Source: Flavobacteriales bacterium CG18_big_fil_WC_8_21_14_2_50_32_9 (GTDB lineage: Bacteria; Bacteroidota; Bacteroidia; Flavobacteriales_E; Vicingaceae). Taken from it: DNA of 10,405 nt. The number at the start of each line of letters is the position of its first letter. The stretch's first letter is position 1. The notes beneath the pieces are model-generated. The model was given only the letters and a program-made list of their open reading frames with translations, was not told the DNA's origin and did not search any database. The DNA is taken from the NCBI GenBank assembly GCA_002770955.1, contig PCUH01000060.1:1-10405 (forward strand). Reading direction: 5' to 3'. Positions 1 through 4,467 of this stretch are shown here, piece by piece. The position numbers were made by a program, and so were the translations under genes.

Positions 1-810
1 AAAACTTCCGCTAGAAAATAGCCTTACTTGTGTACTATCAATATCGTTTAAACCAGGGCAAGAAGGTGGTGAAGAAGTTTGTCCACAAATTACTCCTCCA
101 ATCACATCATTGTTTAATACTGCTTCAATAGGAATGTTATTATTTACTGCATACTGAGCAAAAGCATTAGCCCCATACAATCCTTGTTCTTCGCCAATAG
201 TAGCCATAAAAACTATCGTATTTTTAAACGTATATTTACTCATTACTCTTGCCAACTCCATTACCAAAGCAGTTCCTGAAGCATTATCTTCCACTCCTTC
301 AGCAATACAAGAGGTGTCACAAACACTAGAACACCTACTATCTATGTGTCCTTCTATTAAAATTACCTGATGGTTAGCAGTATCCGTTCCAGGTAAAACG
401 GCAAAAATATTTTTATGTTGATTTATGTTACAGATAGATTGGTCAAATTGCAGATAAGAAGTGATTAAACGATTATCATTTGTTGCACTTATTTGTTGAA
501 AATGATTTAACACCCATTTCCTAGCAGCACCAATTCCAGTAATCAAACTATTGGTGTCAGCCCCAGTATTTCTATTTTTAAATGTAGTTAATTGAATGAT
601 GTATGCCTTTAACGAATCTGGATTTACCTCATTTTCAATTCCTTTTATAATACTATCAGGATGATTGATAATGGTTGTTGCTGCATAATTAGAAGGATTA
701 TAGTTTCCTACCAAAATTTGTTCGGCTAGTGGATTAGTACTAATGATATTTGTTTGAGCAAAACTATTTGCACTTATTAGAACAAAAAAGCCAATGAGTA
801 TATTTTTCAT
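1..810 (-). CDS. Secreted M28-family zinc peptidase (N-terminal part, runs off left edge)
   Basis: The frame is open from an ATG at 810 to the window edge, giving 270 residues without a stop. Residues 1-19 form a signal peptide (Lys2, hydrophobic core ILIGFFVLI, then SFAQ), so the product is exported. The M28 aminopeptidase core is visible in order: GHIDS at 154-158 (zinc-ligand His155), EDNASGT at 174-180 (bridging Asp175), GEEQGLYG at 206-213 (catalytic Glu207 and zinc-ligand Glu208), and NNDVIGG at 233-239 (Asp235). The last expected histidine ligand would lie beyond the window. Family members are extracytoplasmic aminopeptidases or carboxypeptidases using two zinc ions; the substrate cannot be told. 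Cysteines at 160, 164 and 168 sit between the first two metal ligands, and others lie at 127, 242 and 251, which suggests disulfides. The gene is transcribed away from the ribosomal protein cluster. Family assignment is firm; substrate and any C-terminal sorting domain are unknown. Confidence 0.9.
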   Translation of the reverse strand, partial: MKNILIGFFVLISANSFAQTNIISTNPLAEQILVGNYNPSNYAATTIINHPDSIIKGIENEVNPDSLKAYIIQLTTFKNRNTGADTNSLITGIGAARKWVLNHFQQISATNDNRLITSYLQFDQSICNINQHKNIFAVLPGTDTANHQVILIEGHIDSRCSSVCDTSCIAEGVEDNASGTALVMELARVMSKYTFKNTIVFMATIGEEQGLYGANAFAQYAVNNNIPIEAVLNNDVIGGVICGQTSSPPSCPGLNDIDSTQVRLFSSGSF

Positions 811-832
811 GGGTTTCTCTTTTAAATTTATA

Positions 833-841
833 ACAAATTTA
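833..841 (-). promoter_or_regulatory. Possible -7 promoter element for the M28 peptidase gene
   Basis: Read on the minus strand, these bases are TAAATTTGT, an exact match to the Bacteroidota -7 consensus TAnnTTTG. They lie 22 bases upstream of the ATG at 810. I do not find a good TTTG -33 element at the expected 19-21 base distance, so this is a half-match in AT-rich DNA. Confidence 0.4.
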
Positions 842-1021
842 TTTATAAGCTATTGATTTTTAGGTGTAAATTTAAAATTAATTTAGATGATAAACTAATA
901 ACCTGAGTTCAATTATTCTTTTTAATTGAAGATAAAGGCTTAATCCATATTTGATGTGTTGAAAAAAAAAACGAAAGTTTTTAATTTTATGTTTCTATTC
1001 AGCTAACTATTTTTTCTTTTT

Positions 1022-1173
1022 TGCCACAGATTACACCAATTTACGCAGGTTGATAACCACCAAAGGTGGTTATTTTATGAAATCTGTGAAAAACCACGAA
1101 CGTAGCATCAATACATTAATTTAAAATAAACAATACATTGATAAATCTGTGAAAATTTGTGTAATCTGTGGCA
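1022..1173. repeat. 152-bp imperfect inverted repeat made of AATCTGTG units
   Basis: The arms are 1022-1054 and 1141-1173. When one arm is reverse-complemented, 28 of 33 positions match, including an unbroken 15-base run (TGCCACAGATTACAC) at the outer ends. The right arm is itself iterated: AATCTGTG at 1144, AATTTGTG at 1154 and AATCTGTG at 1163. A further copy, AATCTGTG within a 13-base direct repeat, lies in the loop at 1080-1092, matching 1143-1155. I see no flanking target-site duplication and no open reading frame inside. Strings of this type are, from memory, common in intergenic DNA of Bacteroidota; that recollection was not checked. Confidence 0.8.
1053..1073. repeat. Perfect 9-bp hairpin within the inverted repeat
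   Basis: ATAACCACC at 1053-1061 pairs perfectly with GGTGGTTAT at 1065-1073 across an AAA loop. It lies at the inner edge of the left arm of the larger inverted repeat. A T-rich stretch follows (TTTA at 1074-1077) but not a full T-run, so it is only weakly terminator-like and no gene on the plus strand ends near it. Confidence 0.65.
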
Positions 1174-1316
1174 TTTCTAGTGGTTGAGTAGTTACAATTT
1201 TATTCTTACCAAAAATAGTGTTAAATGAATCTAAAAAAGAAAATACTTTAATCTAGCACATCAAATAACGATTTACCCATTATAAACCGATGAAAAAAAA
1301 CAAAATAGCACTATCG

Positions 1317-1348
1317 TTTGAAAATAATTAAAAAATGTTTATTTTTGC
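1317..1348 (+). promoter_or_regulatory. Promoter of the rpsF-rpsR-rplI operon (Bacteroidota type)
   Basis: A -33 element TTTG (1317-1320) is separated by 19 bases from TATTTTTGC (1340-1348), an exact match to TAnnTTTGC. Both sequence and spacing fit the consensus of the Bacteroidota primary sigma factor. Transcription would start near 1354, giving a leader of about 49 bases before rpsF. Confidence 0.8.
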
Positions 1349-1402
1349 CATCCTTTTTTAGGAAAGGATTAATTATTTATAAACCATATTAATAAAGAAA
1401 CA

Positions 1403-1762
1403 ATGACAAAACGTTATGAAACTGTTTTCATTTTAACTCCCGTTTTATCTGTTGATCAGGTAAAGGAAACAGTAGTAAACTTTAAAAAGTTTTTAAAAGA
1501 CTCTGGTGCAAAATTATTGCACGAAGAAGATTGGGGGCTAAGAAAATTAGCTTATCCTATTCAAAAAAAATCAACTGGGTTTTACTACTTGTTTGAGTAT
1601 GAAGTGGAAGGCGAAGCAATAGGAAAAATTGAAATCTCATTAAAAAGAGATGAAAAAGTAATGCGTTTCTTAACCGTTTCTCTTGACAAACATGCTATTG
1701 CATTTGTTGAATCAAGAAAACAAAGAAGCAAAAAAGAAAATCAAGTATCCGTTGAACAATAA
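1403..1762 (+). CDS. rpsF: 30S ribosomal protein bS6
   Basis: This 119-residue protein has the usual bS6 length. Family signatures are the N-terminal strand RYETVFIL (4-11), the block GLRKLAYPIQKKSTGFYYLFEY (45-66), and the C-terminal LKRDEKVMRFLTV (80-92), followed by a basic tail rich in Lys and Arg. It binds 16S rRNA in the platform of the small subunit as a heterodimer with bS18, encoded 12 bases downstream. The ATG at 1403 follows an A-rich stretch (AATAAAGAAACA) with no Shine-Dalgarno sequence, typical of this phylum. It is the first gene of a tight operon behind the promoter at 1317-1348. In several other phyla the bS6:bS18 complex binds its own mRNA leader to repress the operon. I cannot find the CCG-containing motif of that system in the predicted leader. 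Confidence 0.98.
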   Translation: MTKRYETVFILTPVLSVDQVKETVVNFKKFLKDSGAKLLHEEDWGLRKLAYPIQKKSTGFYYLFEYEVEGEAIGKIEISLKRDEKVMRFLTVSLDKHAIAFVESRKQRSKKENQVSVEQ

Positions 1763-1774
1763 AATTTAAAAACC

Positions 1775-2044
1775 ATGTCAGAAAATTCATCAGAAATTAG
1801 ATATTTAACTCCTCCAAACATTGAGTTAACTAAAGAAAAATATTGTAGATTTAAAAAACACAAAATCAAATACATCGACTATAAAGATGAAAAGTTTTTG
1901 TTACAATTTGTTAATGAACAAGGAAAATTGCTTCCTAGAAGAATTACAGGAACTTCTTTAAAATACCAAAGAAAAGTTTCTCAAGCAGTTAAAAGAGCTA
2001 GACATATCGCATTAATGCCTTATGTAGCAGATATGCTTAAATAA
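1775..2044 (+). CDS. rpsR: 30S ribosomal protein bS18
   Basis: The protein has 89 residues with the strongly conserved bS18 core: CRFKKHKIKYIDYKD (24-38), then GKLLPRRITGTSLKYQRKVSQAVKRARHIALMPYVAD from residue 51 to near the end. Only one cysteine of the zinc-binding pattern seen in some bS18 proteins remains (Cys24), so it is a zinc-free form. It partners bS6 on the platform. In the Flavobacterium johnsoniae ribosome, bS18, bS6 and bS21 are reported to bury the anti-Shine-Dalgarno end of 16S rRNA, which fits the lack of Shine-Dalgarno sequences in this window. Its start, 12 bases after the rpsF stop, is preceded by AATTTAAAAACC, a leader nearly repeated before rplI. Confidence 0.98.
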   Translation: MSENSSEIRYLTPPNIELTKEKYCRFKKHKIKYIDYKDEKFLLQFVNEQGKLLPRRITGTSLKYQRKVSQAVKRARHIALMPYVADMLK

Positions 2045-2050
2045 ACAAAA

Positions 2051-2078
2051 TTAGTAATTAGTAGTTAGGGGTTAGTAA
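2051..2078 (+). repeat. Tandem heptamer repeat TTAGNNN, four units
   Basis: Four consecutive 7-base units start at 2051, 2058, 2065 and 2072. Each begins TTAG, followed by TAA, TAG, GGG and TAA respectively. The array starts six bases after the rpsR stop and fills much of the 69-base gap before rplI. A similar array lies just after infB (7180-7214). The period of seven is not codon-like and the stretch is not coding. Confidence 0.75.
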
Positions 2079-2113
2079 ATTAACCTTCTAACCTTATAAA
2101 TTTAAAAAAACCA

Positions 2114-2560
2114 ATGAAATTAATATTAAACGAAAATATAGACAACTTAGGTTTTAAAAACGATGTTGTTAGCGTTAAAAATGGCTATGGTAGAAACTAC
2201 CTTGTTCCTAAAGGATTGGCTAAAATGGCTACAGATTCAGCACTAAAAATGTTAGCTGAAAACTTGAAACAACAATCAGTTAAAAATAAAAAAGTAAAAG
2301 ATGAAGCTGAAAAAACAGCCGAAAAATTAGCTAAACTAATTTTAAAAATTGGTGCAAAAGCTGGCGAAAACGGAAAGATTTTTGGTTCTATCAATACCCT
2401 TCAAATTGCTGAAGCAGCAGAAAAACAAGGATTAATTTTAGATAAAAAATTAATTAAATTGAAAGGAGATGCAATTAAATCTCTTGGAAACTATGAAGCT
2501 GAAGTAAAATTACACAAAGAAGTAGATGCAATAATTAAATTTGAAGTTGTTGAAGAATAA
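2114..2560 (+). CDS. rplI: 50S ribosomal protein bL9
   Basis: The protein has 148 residues, full length for bL9. The N-terminal rRNA-binding domain shows MKLILNENIDNLGFKNDVV and the signature GYGRNYLVPKGLA (24-36). A long charged connecting helix follows (about 41-75). The C-terminal domain then contains GENGKIFGSINTLQIAEA (84-101) and ends in EVVEE. bL9 binds 23S rRNA at the base of the L1 stalk and reaches over neighbouring ribosomes, supporting fidelity. It is the last gene of the rpsF-rpsR-rplI cluster, separated from rpsR by a 69-base gap holding the heptamer array. The ATG is preceded by the A-rich leader AATTTAAAAAAACCA. The promoter for the next operon begins inside its last codons. 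Confidence 0.98.
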   Translation: MKLILNENIDNLGFKNDVVSVKNGYGRNYLVPKGLAKMATDSALKMLAENLKQQSVKNKKVKDEAEKTAEKLAKLILKIGAKAGENGKIFGSINTLQIAEAAEKQGLILDKKLIKLKGDAIKSLGNYEAEVKLHKEVDAIIKFEVVEE

Positions 2561-2581
2561 CAAAAAAATTATTACATTTGC
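2549..2581 (+). promoter_or_regulatory. Promoter of rimP-nusA-infB, overlapping the end of rplI
   Basis: TACATTTGC at 2573-2581 matches TAnnTTTGC exactly. A GTTG at 2549-2552 stands 20 bases upstream as a three-of-four match to the -33 TTTG. The -33 part lies inside the last codons of rplI. A start near 2588 would give a leader of about 60 bases, containing the hairpin at 2603-2630. Confidence 0.7.
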
Positions 2582-2602
2582 ACAAAATATAAAAGGTTGA
2601 AA

Positions 2603-2630
2603 GGAAGAGGGGACAAAAGTCCCCTCTTTC
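2603..2630 (+). terminator. Strong hairpin between rplI and rimP (terminator or leader attenuator)
   Basis: Bases 2605-2614 pair perfectly with 2619-2628 (ten base pairs, core GAGGGGAC/GTCCCCTC) around an AAAA loop. The stem extends by a G-T wobble and a G-C pair to 2603 and 2630. It is followed by ATTTACTAAT, a poor U-run. The hairpin can end rplI transcription, but it lies downstream of the promoter at 2549-2581, so it would also be in the rimP-nusA-infB leader. It is the most GC-rich structure in the window. Confidence 0.7.
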
Positions 2631-2646
2631 ATTTACTAATAACGAG

Positions 2647-3108
2647 ATGATAACAGAAGTACAATTATTAGATTTAATAACACCTACACTTGAAGAAAAA
2701 AAATATTTTGTGGTTACCTTAGAAGTGCGTCCAGGAAATAATATTTTAATTGAAATTGATAGTGCAGATGGGGTTAAAATAAGCGATTGTGTAAGTGTTA
2801 GTAAAGCTATTGAAAATAATTTAGATAGAGAAAATGAAGATTTTGAATTACAAGTTTCTTCGCCAGGGCTAGATAAACCTTTTAAAGTAATTCAGCAATA
2901 TGAAAAAAACATTGGAAAAGATGTTCAGATTCAAACCCTAGAAAATAAAATTGAAAAAGGGAAATTGCTGTCTGTTAATAACGAAAATATAACAGTTGAG
3001 ATAGAAAGAAAAGTAAAAGAAGGAAAAAAAAAGAAAACAATTATTGAAAATAAAGTATTTAATTTTAATCAAATAAAAGAAACAAAAATAATTATATCAT
3101 TTAAATAA
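2647..3108 (+). CDS. rimP: Ribosome maturation factor RimP
   Basis: The protein has 153 residues, standard for RimP. The N-terminal domain runs from about 4 to 85. It contains the EIDSADGVKISDCVSVSKAIENNLD block (36-60) and the family signature LQVSSPGLDKPF (68-79). A small C-terminal Sm-like barrel follows (about 85-153), containing a lysine-rich loop (KEGKKKK). RimP assists late assembly of the 30S subunit, especially around uS12 and the central pseudoknot. It is the first gene of the conserved rimP-nusA-infB operon and ends ten bases before nusA. The ATG at 2647 lies 16 bases downstream of the leader hairpin, with no Shine-Dalgarno sequence (AATAACGAG precedes it). Confidence 0.96.
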   Translation: MITEVQLLDLITPTLEEKKYFVVTLEVRPGNNILIEIDSADGVKISDCVSVSKAIENNLDRENEDFELQVSSPGLDKPFKVIQQYEKNIGKDVQIQTLENKIEKGKLLSVNNENITVEIERKVKEGKKKKTIIENKVFNFNQIKETKIIISFK

Positions 3109-3118
3109 ATTACCAACT

Positions 3119-4357
3119 ATGGAAAGTGTAAGCCTAATTGATTCATTTGAAGAATTTAAAGAATTCAAAGATATTGACAGAGTAACGCTCATGAATATAT
3201 TAGAAAACGTATTTAGAAGTACTATCAAAAAAAAATATGGTGATGATGAAAATTTTGACTTTATTGTGAATGTAGATAAAGGAGATTTAGAGATTTGGAG
3301 AAACAGAGAAATTGTTTATGATGGAGAAGTAGAGGACGAAAACAAAGAAATTGCTTATACTGATGCCATAAAAATTGAACCTGATTTTGAAATAGGTGAA
3401 GAAGTTTCGGAAGAAGTTAAAATTGAAGATTTTGGAAGAAGATTAGTGCTTTCTCTTAGGCAAAATTTAATGTCTAAGTTAATGGAATTAGAAAAGGACA
3501 ACATCTACAAACAATATAAAGATAGGGTTGGCGAACTTATTACGGGAGAAGTATATCAAATTTGGAAAAGAGAAATTTTAATTTTAGACGACCAAGACAA
3601 TGAATTAATATTGCCAAAAACTGAGCAAATAAACAGCGATAGATTTAAAAAAGGAGATAGTGTGAGAGCGGTTGTTGTTAGAGTTGACATGAAAAACAAC
3701 AAACCAGCAATTATTCTTTCAAGAACATCACCACTTTTCTTAGAAAGATTATTTGAATTGGAAGTTCCTGAAATTTTTGATGGATTAATTACCATTAAAA
3801 AAATTGTGAGAGAACCAGGCGAAAGAGCAAAAGTTGCTGTGGAATCTTATGATGATAGAATTGATCCTGTTGGAGCATGTGTGGGAATGAAAGGAGCTAG
3901 AATTCATGGTATTGTTAGAGAATTGCGAAATGAAAACATTGACGTAATAAACTATACAAACAACATTGAACTATATATACAACGCTCGCTTAGTCCAGCA
4001 AAAACTACTTCAATTAAACTAGATAGAGAAAATAACAGAGCAGAAGTATTCTTGAAACCAGATCAAATCTCTTTAGCTATTGGCAAAGGAGGTCATAACA
4101 TTAAATTAGCAGGAAAACTTGTTGGTTTTGAAATAGATGTTTACAGAGATATGGATGATGATGCTGACGATGTTGCATTAGATGAATTTTCTGATGAAAT
4201 AGAACCATGGGTAATAGAAGCGTTAAAATCTATTGGTTGTGATACAGCCAAAAGTGTGTTAGAATTAGAGGTAGATGATTTAGTGAAAAGAACAGATTTA
4301 GAAATTGAAACTATTGAAGATGTTATTAATATCTTAAAACAAGAATTTGAAAATTAA
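3119..4357 (+). CDS. nusA: Transcription termination/antitermination factor NusA
   Basis: The protein has 412 residues. In order there are an N-terminal RNA-polymerase-binding domain (about 1-132), an S1 RNA-binding domain (about 137-202, starting GELITGEV), and a first KH domain with VGMKGARI at 255-262. A second KH domain has the GxxG loop AIGKGGHNIKLA at 320-331. An acidic linker (345-362) and a helix-hairpin-helix-like C-terminal segment (about 363-410) follow. The repeated acidic domains of the longer E. coli protein are reduced to this single segment. NusA binds RNA polymerase and nascent RNA and modulates pausing, hairpin-dependent termination and rRNA antitermination. It sits between rimP and infB, the order seen across most bacteria. 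In E. coli NusA regulates its own operon through leader terminators; the hairpin at 2603-2630 would be the candidate target here. Confidence 0.98.
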   Translation: MESVSLIDSFEEFKEFKDIDRVTLMNILENVFRSTIKKKYGDDENFDFIVNVDKGDLEIWRNREIVYDGEVEDENKEIAYTDAIKIEPDFEIGEEVSEEVKIEDFGRRLVLSLRQNLMSKLMELEKDNIYKQYKDRVGELITGEVYQIWKREILILDDQDNELILPKTEQINSDRFKKGDSVRAVVVRVDMKNNKPAIILSRTSPLFLERLFELEVPEIFDGLITIKKIVREPGERAKVAVESYDDRIDPVGACVGMKGARIHGIVRELRNENIDVINYTNNIELYIQRSLSPAKTTSIKLDRENNRAEVFLKPDQISLAIGKGGHNIKLAGKLVGFEIDVYRDMDDDADDVALDEFSDEIEPWVIEALKSIGCDTAKSVLELEVDDLVKRTDLEIETIEDVINILKQEFEN

Positions 4358-4360
4358 TAA

Positions 4361-4381
4361 TTAATTACTAAGTGTTAGATT
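4361..4381 (+). repeat. Degenerate heptamer trace after nusA
   Basis: Three 7-base blocks starting at 4361, 4368 and 4375 read TTAATTA, CTAAGTG and TTAGATT. They resemble the TTAGNNN arrays after rpsR and infB and sit in the same place, directly after a stop codon. Only the last block carries a true TTAG, so this could be chance in AT-rich sequence. Confidence 0.35.
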
Positions 4382-4404
4382 GAATAATTGGATTTTAAAC
4401 AACT

Positions 4405-4441
4405 TCAATTAATAAAAAATTATTGATTAGATCAATTAATA
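4405..4441 (+). repeat. 10-base direct repeat upstream of infB
   Basis: TCAATTAATA occurs at 4405-4414 and again at 4432-4441, in the 110-base gap between nusA and infB. The intervening sequence is AT-rich. I see no clear promoter in this gap, so infB is probably cotranscribed with nusA. The repeat may be chance. Confidence 0.4.
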
Positions 4442-4453
4442 GAGTGTAAATAA

Positions 4454-4458
4454 AAGGA
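4454..4458 (+). promoter_or_regulatory. Shine-Dalgarno-like AAGGA before infB
   Basis: AAGGA ends nine bases before the infB ATG. It is the only well-placed Shine-Dalgarno-like sequence in front of a gene in this window. In Bacteroidota such sites generally contribute little to initiation, so it may have no function. It does agree with the start at 4468. Confidence 0.4.
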
Positions 4459-4467
4459 TAATAGATT

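Larger units (their letters stand above)
811..1402. other. 592-bp intergenic region between divergent peptidase and rpsF genes
   Basis: No credible coding sequence is present on either strand. The left part (811-1000) is AT-rich. It holds the peptidase leader and a weak AAAAAC-GAAA-GTTTTT hairpin near 967-982. The middle holds the AATCTGTG inverted repeat (1022-1173). The right part holds the rpsF promoter (1317-1348) and its leader. Between 1174 and 1316 I see nothing recognisable. Confidence 0.75.

Noticed and set aside
1022..1173. Repeat cluster considered as a CRISPR array
   Set aside because: The copies are inverted and irregularly spaced, there are no uniform spacers, and no cas gene is in the window.
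1290..1331. 13-codon micro-ORF (MKKNKIALSFENN) upstream of rpsF, considered as a leader peptide
   Set aside because: It overlaps the -33 element of the rpsF promoter and would lie upstream of the predicted transcript start; its composition is what AT-rich DNA gives by chance.
1350..1369. ATCCTTT/AAAGGAT hairpin just after the rpsF -7 element, considered as a bS6:bS18 autoregulatory leader
   Set aside because: The predicted transcript start near 1354 would cut into the stem, and no CCG-bearing loop, the hallmark of the known bS6:bS18 leader motif, is visible. The stem is only seven AT-rich pairs.
2197..2394. Minus-strand open frames inside rplI, nusA, infB, the PorV-like gene and the PorU-like gene (for example 2197-2394, 4803-5015, 6309-6584, 9483-9734)
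   Set aside because: They lie opposite well-supported genes, show Ser/Phe/Leu-rich translations expected from reversed Lys/Glu-rich coding sequence, and match no family I recognise.
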